DNA from: Symbiodinium sp. CCMP2592
Taxonomy: Eukaryota > Sar > Dinophyceae > Suessiales > Symbiodiniaceae
Direction: 5' to 3'
Assembly (NCBI GenBank): GCA_905221615.1
Contig: CAJNDT010002001.1
Span: 1,824,881 to 1,888,880, forward strand
Length of the DNA stretch: 64,000 bases
Below, one piece after another: positions 9,906-21,400 of the stretch (the first letter of the stretch is position 1; each line of letters opens with the position of its first letter). The translations under genes were made by a program, and so were the position numbers. The notes under the pieces were generated by a model. That model was given only the letters and a program-made list of their open reading frames with translations, searched no databases and had not been told where the DNA came from.

Positions 9906-10812
9906 TTTTTATTTCGTCTCATCGTTTGAATCCTTGCCATTTGCGAAGCTTTGGGGTGTATGGTTTAAGCCCTAACTTGAAGTAGGTCCCAGGGGTCCTG
10001 CCAGAAGCTCGCGCGAGATGGTAAGATACACGGTGTGCCCATGCTGTGAGACTCGACTTCCACCGTCCTCAGCCTCAGCTGCGGCTGTGGATTCTCCGAT
10101 TTTCTGAGCAGCGCCTCAAGTCACAATACCCAGTACTTGGCTCGCATACAGTCTTACAGTGCTGGGATTCCCAATTGTCTATCTGAAACGCCAAACGCAC
10201 CCGCCACGTGCGTTTTTATTTCGTCTCATCGTTTGAATCCTTGCCATTTGCGAAGCTTTGGGGTGTATGGTTTAAGCCCTAACTTGAAGTGGGGTCCTGC
10301 CAGAAGCTCGCGCGGGATGGTAAGATACACGGTGTGCCCATGCTGTGAGACTCGACTTCCACCGTCCTCAGCCTCAGCTGCGGCTGTGGATTCTCCGATT
10401 TTCTGAGCAGCGCCTAAAGTCACAATACCCAGTACTTGGCTCGCATACAGTCTTACAGTGCTGGGATTCCCAATTGTTTATTTGAAACGCCAAACGCACC
10501 CGCCACGTGCGTTTTTATTTCGTCTCATCGTTTGAATCCTTGCCATTTGCGAAGCTTTGGGGTGTATGGTTTAAGCCCTCACTTGAAGTAGGTCCCAGGG
10601 GTCCTGCCAGAAGCTCGCGCGGGATGGTAAGATACACGGTGTGCCCATGCTGTGAGACTCGACTTCCATCAGCCTCAGCTGCGGCTGTGGCTTCTCCGAT
10701 TTTCTGAGCAGCACCTAAAGTCACAGTACCCAGTACTTGGCTCGCATACAGTCTTACAGTGCTGGGATTCCCAGTTGTCTATCTGAAACGCCAAACGCAC
10801 CCGCCGCGTGCC
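9905..10812 (+). repeat. Three tandem copies of a 299-307 bp unit
   Basis: Units begin GTTTTTATTTCGTCTCATCG at 9905, 10212 and 10511, and each ends near CGCACCCGCCACGTGC. Copies are nearly identical. Unit 2 lacks AGGTCCCA, and unit 3 lacks CCGTCC in the CAGCC-rich part. Each unit contains CTGCCAG, then AAGCTCGCGCGAGATG (CGGGATG in units 2 and 3), then GTAAGATAC. That layout resembles a 16-bp exon between an acceptor and a strong donor. The array otherwise looks like duplicated intron. Confidence 0.85.
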
Positions 10813-11428
10813 TTGAGTTTTGCGCCGGTCGAGGTCCTCCCTCAAGTTGACCTGCCAATTGCATGGGCGAGTCGTTGGCCTGGCAAAATGGCCAGGAGGC
10901 CGCAGGCCTCTTCCCTTCCCATATAGCTTCGAATGCACATAGCATGCCAGCTCCTGATGTTTGAAAGATGTGTGAGGAGTGTTGGAAGCAACCGGTGGGG
11001 ATCAAATCGTGCTGCTGTGCCCAGGCATTGCTGATTCGACTCCGGTGCCGCAAGAACCCCAAACCCTAGAGCCCTCGAGCTTTATAAGGCCTAAGCGACC
11101 GAAGGTTAAGATCCGAGTGGATTGTTGGAGCCAGCCAAATCGAGTTCTGAAACGGGCCAGCTTCAGTATGCAGGCACCCCAGCGATCCTATGCAAATGGA
11201 AGCTCCATCCGTAGATGAATAGCTTTCTGATGCTGTGCCTGTTGCGGGTGAGAAATCCGCCGTCTCCGAGGTTTGATTGTACCTATGTCTCAAGATGAAA
11301 TTCTCTGGTATGCGTTTGGAACGGCTCGTTGCACTCCTGGACGCATCTCCATCTACACCACTGATGTGAGCTTGCTAGCTCTGTTTGTTCAGATTACTGA
11401 TCGAATCCTGATTTGATCCCTGTCAAAG

Positions 11429-11470
11429 CCAAGAAGAGCAACGTCTCATGATCCAGCGACTGTCGAATGA
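11429..11470 (+). CDS. Candidate micro-exon, Gln/Glu-rich
   Basis: Follows TGTCAAAG and reads QEEQRLMIQRLSNE, then GTTTTGTC, giving AG/GT borders. It continues the coiled-coil composition of the upstream islands. Confidence 0.42.
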   Translation, partial: PRRATSHDPATVE

Positions 11471-11996
11471 GTTTTGTCCAAGAAAGTGCCAGCGTCATGG
11501 CCGTTTGCCAACGCCCCACAGTGGCGTAGCAACTTTTCGAACCCTGCTTGCAGTGCTCTCCCGAGAGCAGGTTGGTGCAAAGAACGGTTGGCCCTTCGCA
11601 TGCCATCGGCTAGCCTTTGCCATAAGGGTGTGAGTCATGGTTTTCTGAGCCATAGCTATTGTAGTTAGTTGTTTGGCGTGGTATTCGGGCTTGTATTGGT
11701 TCTGCTGCTGTGTCTGTCTCATTGGATGGCCATCCGTGCGATGTGACCTGTTGCACTTTCAATGTGTTTGACCCGCGAAGGAATTTTCTGCCCCAGCCCG
11801 AAGAACGAGCTGGCCAGTATCTACAGTGATACTATAATATTGTGTTGTTGAGAATGTCCCTAGTGATGCAGCATAACATGCACCTAGATCGCCGATTTCT
11901 ACGTATTAAGCCCCCCCAAACTAAACATTCTGCCTTTAGCCCTTTTTACGCGCTTGAAACCATAAGCCGCATTGGGGTTCCTTTGTGCTTTGGGAC

Positions 11997-12069
11997 ATGA
12001 GGTCATTCCCCAACGAACTCACAGACCGTTGGGGCGCCTTCCTCATGCCACGCGGCAATTTCCCTCCAG
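11997..12069 (+). CDS. Candidate exon
   Basis: Reads MRSFPNELTDRWGAFLMPRG then NFPP, ending CCTCCAG. Balanced composition with Trp, Phe and Met, unlike the surrounding repeat. It is 46 bp upstream of the next, longer candidate. Confidence 0.38.
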
Positions 12070-12114
12070 TCCTGTCCGCGAGCTTCGTGATCGAAGTTCA
12101 GTGTCACTGGCCTG

Positions 12115-12309
12115 GTGCTGGTGATCACATTTCAAGCACGTCAACGTGCATCCATAGAGGGGACTCTTCTGCCGCGCAGTCCACATGATCTGCTGCACCT
12201 TGAAGGAGAAAATACAAGCAGCCGTCTGCAGCTGGCCACGAAGCCAACCATCCTGGATCCTTCACCTCACTGCGATGCCGAGTCCAAGTTTTCCAAGCCA
12301 CGCGTCAAG
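12115..12309 (+). CDS. Candidate exon, about 65 codons
   Basis: The frame reads ITFQARQRASIEGTLLPRSP, HDLLHLEGENTSSRLQLATK, PTILDPSPHCDAESK, then FSKPRVKS. It is one of the most protein-like stretches in the window. Other frames here are poorer. The left border is uncertain (CATAG at about 12159 is an alternative), and the right border is probably CGCGTCAAG. No family recognised. Confidence 0.5.
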
Positions 12310-12392
12310 TCTGTTTATTCCAATGTCTGTTTCATCACAACACTTAGGACTAGTACGAGTCTACTCCACACAGTACCAGTGTGATTATTTAG

Positions 12393-12531
12393 TTCCTCGC
12401 AAGCACAGCAAGGTCGCGCTAGCCATTCTGCTACCCAAGCCTCAACCGCCATGGCACTCGGTTGACCCACTGAAAGAGTCTGCACGGCAAGGGATCGCAG
12501 AGTCTGTAAATGAACTGCCAGGATCGTGGGG
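12393..12531 (+). CDS. Candidate exon
   Basis: After GTGATTATTTAG the frame reads PRKHSKVALAILLPKPQPPW, then HSVDPLKESARQGIAES and VNELPG. The preceding tract is pyrimidine-rich with AG, as for an acceptor. The antisense frame is also open, so strand is inferred from the neighbours. Confidence 0.38.
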
Positions 12532-12672
12532 TGATAGGACTTCGGGGCGTAGACATGTTGCTTCATTTCCATACAGTTCAGTTACACGCAGGCAAGACCC
12601 CTGAAACAAGCAGACGTTGTGTTGTGATCAGTTCGGACAAAGGTGTTGCATTTTTGATGCAGCTTCTGCCAG

Positions 12673-12757
12673 GATGGGCGTGAGATCATCATCGAGATGG
12701 CCGCGAGGCAGCAGTCTTCGATCACGTCTCAGTTCTGCGAGCTGTGTGCGCTCGCAG
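12673..12757 (+). CDS. Candidate exon
   Basis: Directly after TTCTGCCAG, reading DGREIIIEMAARQQSSITSQ then FCELCALA, ending CTCGCAG. Good borders and composition. Confidence 0.45.
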
Positions 12758-12976
12758 GGTTTGGCCTATCAGAATGCCATCCCCGGAAAGTAGCCCCAAA
12801 CCTAGACTCCTGACCTCCAAGCCCAAACGTCCCAAAGTCCCCAATTACCCGGCCTAAAGAAGGTCCTGCTAAATTCCGAACTTGCAGGGCCGAAGCCCCT
12901 GCGCAGTCTCCGCGAAGTGTTGCATCCGAAGATGAGGAGCCGGGTGTTTTGGGCTTGGGATAACTGGGGTTCACAG

Positions 12977-13173
12977 AACTGTCGTCGGTGGGGTTGGGAG
13001 ATCCAAGTTGAGGGCCTGCTCAAGGATGTGGACTTTTTGCTAATGATGAGATCTTCATCACTAGCCTGCAAGTATGCCATTGCGACTACAGGATGCAAGT
13101 ACTTACAGATCCCGTTCGACTGCTCCAAAAAATGTTGGACCTGGGCCGCCATTGTGCACCTGGGATCCCGCAC
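12977..13173 (+). CDS. Candidate exon with clean borders (strand not certain)
   Basis: Left border GGTTCACAG, right border CAC followed by GTAAGC at 13174. The frame reads NCRRWGWEIQVEGLLKDVDF, LLMMRSSSLACKYAIATTGC, then IPFDCSKKCWTWAAIVHLGS. The minus strand is also open across 12802-13344 with natural composition (for example MAAQVQHFLEQSNGICKYLH). The donor match and + neighbours tip me to +, but antisense coding is possible. Confidence 0.4.
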
Positions 13174-13621
13174 GTAAGCACCAGGCCAGGACAAAGCTAA
13201 GAGAGCTTTCGAGGGCTTAAAAGCCGGTAGGGTTGGGTTCCCGGGCGCAGGTGCTGCGTACAGCTCTGGAAAGGAAATGGGTTTTTTGTCGGTGCTGGAA
13301 TGATCGCCGCCGCCCTTTGGGAAAGCCATCCGATAATCAAACACGAAAAGATATCGTCGGAAAACGCTAAGTATAAGCGAGAGTCTTTACGTTGCTGACA
13401 CGACCGCTACGCTACGCGTCCTCTCCATGTCTGGCAAGCTGGGATTCCAGGGGCAAGGTTCCTAAGCCGACCGCCGCACAACATGCAAGAAGACAGAGAT
13501 CAAATGTCGGCGCTTTCAGCATGCCTCGGGTTGTTCCACGGGAGATGAGATGTAATTAACAGGGTAGGCTCAATATTCAAAATTACCATTCTTCAGGCCT
13601 CTGTATGCTAGTTATGGGGTT

Positions 13622-13698
13622 ACCCAAAGGGTCCAAGTATCATTGGGGCATTTTGGGGGTCTAAGTATGTCTCATGATGATACTTGGACCCTTTGGGT
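13622..13698. repeat. Perfect 22-bp inverted repeat
   Basis: Arms ACCCAAAGGGTCCAAGTATC+AT (13622-13643) and its exact complement (13677-13698) enclose a 33-bp spacer containing a G-run. Could be a small MITE or a cruciform-forming site. No coding content. Confidence 0.75.
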
Positions 13699-13803
13699 TA
13701 CTTTCGGTTCAACACCTGATCTAAGACAAGCAAGCGCTGGGCAACAGTAAGCACCTCGCCTGCAGGAAACCCTAGAAGGCCGGAGATTCTCAAACCACGC
13801 TAG

Positions 13804-13986
13804 TGGACACGAGCGCAAGCCTTCGCCTCTGTCTCAGATCAGGACTACAACTTTGAAGGCTACTTGGAGCGCCCGACCGACGGCGGCGACTTCGAAAAGG
13901 CATGTCTCTTCGTACCAGGTCTACCGGATCCAACGAGTCAGCTTACATTGAGGTGCAGAGTTTACAACTTACGGGTTGAGGGTGCT
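13804..13986 (+). CDS. Candidate exon, 61 open codons
   Basis: No Met but an open frame between TAG 13801 and TAG 13987: WTRAQAFASVSDQDYNFEGY, LERPTDGGDFEKACLFVPGL, then PDPTSQLTLRCRVYN. CTGTCTCAG at 13837 is a good acceptor; TTCGAAAAG near 13900 is a possible end. Acidic, aromatic-rich composition is clearly protein-like. No domain recognised. Confidence 0.5.
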
Positions 13987-14922
13987 TAGAGTCTGGATTC
14001 GCGGTTCGGGTAGTTGGAGGGCCGACGCGCTTCAACCCCCTCAGTCTCACCAGCCCAAAGAATCTGCTAATTAGGGGCCCACTATACTATAAATATGATA
14101 AGGACCCCCCCAAAATGTATAGGTCATTATTCACTGCATCCCCCAAAGCACAGCATCCCTCGGTCTTGCGAGGCATGCAGGGCCCATCAGTCGGTGGGAA
14201 CTTCGGATTTAGGAAGCCCCATGTTATGAACAAAACCAGGACCAGATCCTTGCTATTCTTTGCTATCATCATCACCACCATCGGTAAGCCACCTCCTGAC
14301 AGGTCTTTGTCGAGATTCGTTCAGGGAAGCAGCGGACTCAGCGAAGGTGTGTCGAGGGGAGAGGCCTGGCGAACAGAGGGGCCTCGATAAATTACTCAAC
14401 GATCTTGTGCTTTTCATAGGACCCTCGATTGCTGCGAGTCTTCGGTTATCTTCAAACTCTTCGCTAAACTGTACGACTTTCGGAGCTCGTGCCTGAGATT
14501 TTGAGGCTTTCGGAATCCATGCCACCATTCATGTTTTCCAAGCCGTTAGCCGTGAATCCTGACCCTTTTCGAATTTGACAGTGGCTCGACACTCTACACC
14601 CAAGGCTTCGTGTCCTTCGCAGCCGAACCTCGCAGAGCTTGCTGAATGAGTCCGGAGCCCAGTGACCTTGGACGTCAACAACCCGTACTCGTAATTGAGG
14701 ATTTTAGGGTTCGCGGTTCTCGGGTCGCTTTCGGATCAAAGCACTTGGACCGCCTGAAAGGCTCTAAGCCCAAGTCAAGTGCGTCATTGAAAGATGCACG
14801 TTGGGACAGGAAATAAGTTGAAATAAGAGAGCACGTCTGAGTTTCATGGAGGGCTCTCGTTCCGAACTAGGACATTATGGCGCCGCTCGCCTTTTTCATC
14901 CCAGTAGACCCTTCGTTCACCT

Positions 14923-15162
14923 CTATGCTACTCCTGCTCGTGCTACCCCCCTTGCAACTACAACCAGCGCAAACACATTGGTCAGAGTCGTATCCTCGTG
15001 CTCGCAATAGCCCTTCTTCATACCCTCCGGTACCCACCACATCTCCGGTCCGAGGTATTCGCTCAGCGTCCTTGCCGAGCCGGCCACCCTCCTCAAAAGC
15101 TGCCCGAGATCCTTCCAGGCGCGCGGTTGCTTTGCATTGCGCCGTAGCGGGTTGGATGCGTT
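14923..15162 (-). CDS. Candidate exon, minus strand, 79 codons
   Basis: Open between stops on the minus strand with no internal Met near its start: QPRAWKDLGQLLRRVAGSAR, TLSEYLGPEMWWVPEGMKKG, YCEHEDTTLTNVFALVVVAR. Very natural composition. The + strand reads a Ser/Pro-rich frame over the same DNA, which I regard as the shadow. If right, it shows at least one gene opposite to the main series. Confidence 0.42.
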   Translation of the reverse strand, partial: NASNPLRRNAKQPRAWKDLGQLLRRVAGSARTLSEYLGPEMWWVPEGMKKGYCEHEDTTLTNVFALVVVARGVARAGVA

Positions 15163-15848
15163 TCAAAGGGTAATTATGTGGGATGCATGACTGGAGTTTC
15201 GTCCAGATTGGGGTTCTAGTGTTGTCTGAACTCCTGTACAACATGTAATGACCGACAAACTCAGGTTTATGTTGCAGCCATTTGAGCTATGGGGTTCCTG
15301 ATCGTTCGGGGGAAGCAGTGGCGATTGATGCTTGGGCTCAGTGCAACCGAAACCTGAGTGTCCGAGGATGTAGCATCGGAATGCCTCGGCAAGACCTGGC
15401 CACATTGATAAGGGATGCTCGAAGCTCCTGCCGTCCCCAACCTAGCTGCTGCAGAGCACGGCTTATCCCGAGACTCCACCGCAGCACAGGCAAGCCCGGA
15501 TGGAGGTACCGGAAGCTCGCCCCAAAAAGGTGTTCCATTTGTGTATATGATCGGACGTTTAGCAAAACCTAAATTCGCAGACGGAGCCCGATTCAGGAAA
15601 CCCGTGGCGAGAACATGTCTTTGCGTGTTTTACAACAGCTTCGCTTGATTCCTGCTTCACGCTACAAAAAAACACTGAGCTGAAGCCTGAACGTCGCAGC
15701 CTGATCCTGCGACCTTGAAGCCTATACCCAAACCCCAATCTCATGCCTCCGACCCGCTGGTTGCTTGGCCTATCAGTCCTGCGGCCCTGAACCCTAATCC
15801 TGAACCAAAATTTCAAAACTAGCCCAAACTTCCCAAATCTCGTAACAG

Positions 15849-15928
15849 GTCAGGCTGCCAGAGGCTGCGCGTTTCCGCTGCGTCTCGGAGCGTCGGGCTT
15901 CGCAGTGGGTCGAGGTGCTGCGTTTCAT
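15849..15928 (+). CDS. Candidate exon ending in a GT-repeat donor
   Basis: After CGTAACAG the frame reads VRLPEAARFRCVSERRASQW then VEVLRFM. The right border runs straight into (GT)n, so the donor would be part of a microsatellite. Arg/Glu-rich as in the other islands. Confidence 0.45.
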
Positions 15929-16072
15929 GTGTGTGTGTGTGTATATTAACTATTTGTTCCTTCTAGATTATCTCTCTCTCTCTCTCTCTCTATGTGTGTG
16001 TGCGTGTGTTTATATATGTATGTGTATGTATATATGTGTATATGTGTAAATGTGTATATGTACATATATGTG

Positions 16073-16125
<53 letters not shown>

Positions 16126-16133
16126 ACAGGTAC

Positions 16134-16166
<33 letters not shown>

Positions 16167-16375
16167 TATATGTATACAGATACATATATATATGTATATA
16201 CATATACATATACATATATATATATATATATATATATTTGTGTGTGTGTTCATGTATGTATGTATGTATAGGTATGTATATATGTATATGTATATATGTG
16301 TAGATGTACGTGCACGTGTATATGTACATGCTGTGAATATGTATATGTGTATATGTGTATGTGTATACGTGTGTG

Positions 16376-16406
<31 letters not shown>

Positions 16407-16570
16407 GCTACATGTCTCATTCATGTTTGTATGTATAGGTGTATATGTGTATATACATACCTATACATATATACCTATATATTTGTATATACGTTTCTAC
16501 GTGTATTTGTTTGTGTATACATGTACATCTACATGTTGTGCCTGTGTATACATATAGACATATATACTCA
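15929..16570. repeat. Compound GT / CT / TATG / TA microsatellite
   Basis: Starts with (GT), then a (CT)n block at about 15969-15991, then about 570 bp of TATG/TATA repeats. Tyr/Ile/Cys/Val-rich translations are artefacts. Confidence 0.92.
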
Positions 16571-17544
16571 TGTGTGTATCTAGGTCTACGTATGCCAGTG
16601 GAAGGTTTAGGGGTGAAAATGCATTTGATCAACGATGCTTTCAGAGGGTCCGAAGGGCAACCTTTACGGTTTGATCATGGGTCTGGTTTGGGATTCGGTT
16701 AGTGCAGTACTACACCTGTGAAGTAGTGATACTGCTCTGGGACTTAAAGCTTGTTATCCTGAGTTCGGCGCGTGCGTTGTGATTTCAGCAGGCAGAGAGG
16801 GTATCAGCACGATTCAAGGACTAGAGCGCAGGGTTTTTTAGGGCTTGTACAACGGTTCGACTCAAGGAGACCCCCACTTAAATCCTGTATTCCACGGGTC
16901 CCGGCACGGGTCCCGGTTGCCAAGAGATCGGTTGGGTTTTTCAATTTAAGCGAATCTCGGGTTATGGGTTTTGGGGTGTTGTTGCGTGCGCTTGTGTTCG
17001 TGTGTTCAGAGAAGCGCTAAGCAGCATGAAGGTCTGGATTGTAGAAGACCTTGTAGTCTCTGCAACAAGCCCAGAGTCGAAGCAAGGTTTCGCAGCAGAC
17101 AGGCATGACTGGGCATGATCCCCTAGGCGCCCATTAAATGGCCCCGTTCTTGAAATTCGGGCTGGATGACCTTCAGTTATTGTGCAAAAGGCCAGCACAG
17201 AAGACAACCAAATCGCAGATGCCGAACTCCTCCACACACATGTTCAACGTTACCAATCCTTCGAGAACCAGAAACCCTCGCTTGAAACAGCGCTTGCCCT
17301 CCAACCACCCTTGAGGCAGTCAACAGTGCTTGGCGGCATGCTTCAGGCTCCGGGAGGACTTCTCAGACGAAAGCCGCATAAGACAAAAAGGGGTTGCTGA
17401 CGGCTTGAGGGCTCAGTGCGGCACGAGGCTTGCATCTGATATTCCACCCATGGTGAGATCTGACACGCTCGGCCGCATCTGAATGACAGCAGCAGTGCTC
17501 GTAGTAGTGTGTGTTGTAATGCATAGCAGTATCTAAGTCTAGCA
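16571..17544. other. No supported gene between microsatellites
   Basis: Mixed sequence with short frames. CAGCAG at about 16790 precedes REGISTIQGLE, a weak exon candidate, and TTTAGGG-like words recur at 16660-16700 and 16830. Some of this may be upstream sequence of the LINE, but no 5' end is visible. Confidence 0.35.
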
Positions 17545-18265
<721 letters not shown>

Positions 18266-18458
18266 CTCCGAACGACTAAGGGTTGGTTCCTCACGCTGAG
18301 CCATGTGCCATGTGCCAACAGTTTGCGTCTGAGCCGCCAGGTCCCAATTCCTGGACCCAGTACCCTGTCTCAACACGGGCCCACTGGGCAGGCGGTAGGG
18401 TTTCCACTAGCCGCGTGGTGGAGGGAGTCACTCGGCTTGCCTTGTGACGAAATAGCGG

Positions 18459-21400
18459 ATGGCGCTGCTCCCAGTGCACTCACAAAATTATTCTCAGATC
18501 AGGAAGAATTCTTTCAAGCATGTTTGCCGACAGGTGGCTGCAAGCCAGCAGCCTGTTTCTTACCGAGGTCAGGTTCTGACCCCAGCTCTTCTCAGGCGCA
18601 TGGGCAACTGCCCACCGCAGCCGGGCTCCAAGCAGTCTTTTGCACCACGATCTCGGGCAGGACAGGCCACCAGGCCTCTCCGAGTACTGTCCTGGAATGC
18701 AGGCCATCTTGGCCAGCAACAATGGTCGGAAGTCAAATCATGGCTCTCCACTGAGGCACACCACACCTGTGATGTGTTCGTCCTGCAGGAGACCCACTGG
18801 CAGGCTACGGCCGAATTTAGTGTTGCAGGCTGGTACTGCATCTCGTCTGCTTCTGCTGCAGATCCGAAGGCCTCTAGACGAAAGCAACGCGGGGGCAAGG
18901 CCCATAAACAGTCACCTGCAGAGGCAATGCCTAATGACGATAAGATGACCCCACCCCGCAAGGAGCCCTCAACAACTCGCGCGGACGGGGTTATGGTTTT
19001 CCTGTCCCCACACATACTGCCCAAAAGTGTGCGCTGGCAGGAACATGTCATAGGCAGAGCCCTGGAGGTCAGGTTTGACTGGCACGGGGCCCGCATCAAC
19101 CTGGTTGCTGTGTATCAACACGTCTGGTCACCGGCCAAGCAGGTACAGACCAATCGTCAGGACAGAGCACATGTCCTGAAGGCTCTTAGCAGATGCGTGC
19201 AACGCGTGCCGCACAGGGACACGCTTATCCTGGCAGGAGATTTCAATAGTTCCTTGCAAAAGCAGCCTAGGCTGGTTGGTCCAGAGATCATTAGCCCACA
19301 GGAACCGAGATCTGATGAGCCAGAGCTTACCAACTTTCTGCTTAATCATCGCTTGGTTGCCCTCAACACGTGGAGGCCTCAGCCGCCACATACGTTTCAG
19401 CAAGGGGATACGCGCACTCAAATTGACTTTGTGCTTACGAGGGAGGTCTCTGCTGGAGGAGCTGCCAAAAACTCTACGCCGCTGGCAGCTTTCCCGCTTG
19501 GAAGCTGGAAGAAAGGCGGGCACTTACCCATCAGTGCAGCTGTCAAACCAGTTCGGCACTGGAACCTGCCAGCCCCTCAGATACAGCAGCATCATTATGA
19601 CACCGCTGCTCTGCAAGCGGCTGTCAGGGACAACACGCTGCCAGCTCAGCACATGCTCGAGTGGGTTACAGCACGACTCACTCCGGACATGCAGCCGGCG
19701 TCATGGGATCGCCTCCTTGGCGAAGCCGCATCCAGGTTTTTCCCTAAGACCCCAGTGGCAATGCCAGATAGTCCGGAGACGAGCCTTGCCAGACGCATGT
19801 GGCGCTCGGCGCGTGGGAGCAATGCTCACCCCAGTGCGGAGCCATCGCCGGAGGATGAAGCCCGGCAGAGGCTGTGTGATCAGCATAAACAGGCGGTTAA
19901 GCAGGCTCGCAAGGACCAGACCAAACGGTTTCTTGCTGAGGTTGATCAGGCTCTGAGCCAGGGCGATCAGCACCTGGCATATCAGACTCTTAAGCACCTC
20001 CGGCCGTGGAAACCGGCTTTGAAAGCTCAGCTTAAGGACGCGCACGGCTTCCTGCTCAGTCCTGCAAACGAACTGGATGAACTGGGGAAGTATGCAACTA
20101 AGGTCTTTGCGGCGCACCCACAGCTCCCGTCTGATTCGGGACTCCTGCCCCTATTGCCACAGACCAAGTTAGCAAAACATATTGCCTCGATCAAGCCTAG
20201 CAAGGCAGTTCCGAAAGGAGCGGCACCGGCCGCAGCCTGGAAGCTCTGTGCTCAGCCGATCTCTGCGGCGCTTTCACAATACTGTTCAAGCCTGACGCAG
20301 GACCAGTCACTGGACGACGATCTGACTCGCGCAGATCTCTGCTTAATCCCAAAACCGGGCAAGCCGGCTGACAAGCCTTCACAACTCAGGCCGCTGGGCA
20401 TTCTTCGCCCGGATGCTAAAGGACTGGCGGGCACGGCCAAGGAGCTCCTGGAGCCTTTCACGCTGCCATACATGAAGCCTCTACCCCAGTTTGCATACCT
20501 CCCTGGGAGAGGTCTTTCGGATGCACAGAGCAGAGCGGTTCAGCATTTAAGGGAAGCAAGGCAGCTCTGTCGCAATGCGAATCTCACCCGAGCGGATCAG
20601 CAGCGGGGACAATGTCCTGTAGGTCTCGTCGGCGGCATCACTTTCGCACTAGACCTGTCACAGGCATTCGACACTGTGTCCCGAAGTGAGATCTTGTCCC
20701 TGCTAGATGAGCTGGGCGCGGATCCCCCGCTTAAGAAACTCATACACGGCCTTCATCATCGATCTAAATACAGACTTCATTCTCAGGGGGCCTACAAGGA
20801 CGTGGAAACTACCACTGGCATCAAACAAGGCTGCAAGTTGGCCCCCACGCTGTTTTCCGTGCTCACAGGCCGCCTCCTTCATAGACTGATAGACGCATTT
20901 GGCTGGGACAATGTCCGCAGATACTTTACAGGTTACGCGGACGACTTCACCATGCATCGCACCATCCGCAGCCAAGCAGACGTGGACGCTGCTCACAAGA
21001 TGATCCTACAGCTTCTGTCGGAGGTGACGAAACTGGGATTACGCGTCAACCCGGCCAAATGTGCCATGCTAGTCAAGCTTAACGGCAGAGAGGCGGAAGC
21101 CGTGCTTCAGAAGCACACCTGCTGGCTGCCCGACTCGACGGGCACACTACAGCGGCATTGGCGACTGGGCAAGCACAGATCCTTCCCTGCATACAAACTT
21201 GAGGCGCAAATCAAGTACCTGGGCATCCAAATTTCCTATGGGAACTTTGAAATGCAGACGCTGCGATTCCGCATAGCGGAGGCTGCCAAAAAGCTCCAGC
21301 AGGTCAAGCGATTCGTCTACAATCGCCGCACCGCGGGGCCAATGGCCAGGCTAAAGGTCTGGTTCACCACCGTTTGGGCCACCTTGGTCACGGGACTCCC

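Noticed and set aside
9905..10812. Tandem ~300-bp units as 5S rRNA or spliced-leader RNA repeats, which in dinoflagellates can be of this size
   Set aside because: The sequence has AGTACTTGG and CTGGGA, vaguely like the 3' part of 5S, but no internal promoter boxes, no 5S 5' half and no spliced-leader sequence on either strand.
12802..13344. 180-codon minus-strand ORF
   Set aside because: Natural-looking, but the + exon 12977-13173 has a matching acceptor and GTAAGC donor and fits its neighbours. Its downstream part is telomere-like. Kept only as an alternative.
15946..16583. Tyr/Ile/Val/Cys-rich open frames on both strands
   Set aside because: By-products of TATG/TA microsatellites. The same applies at 4036-4277, 6316-6530, 29103-29660 and 30640-30990.
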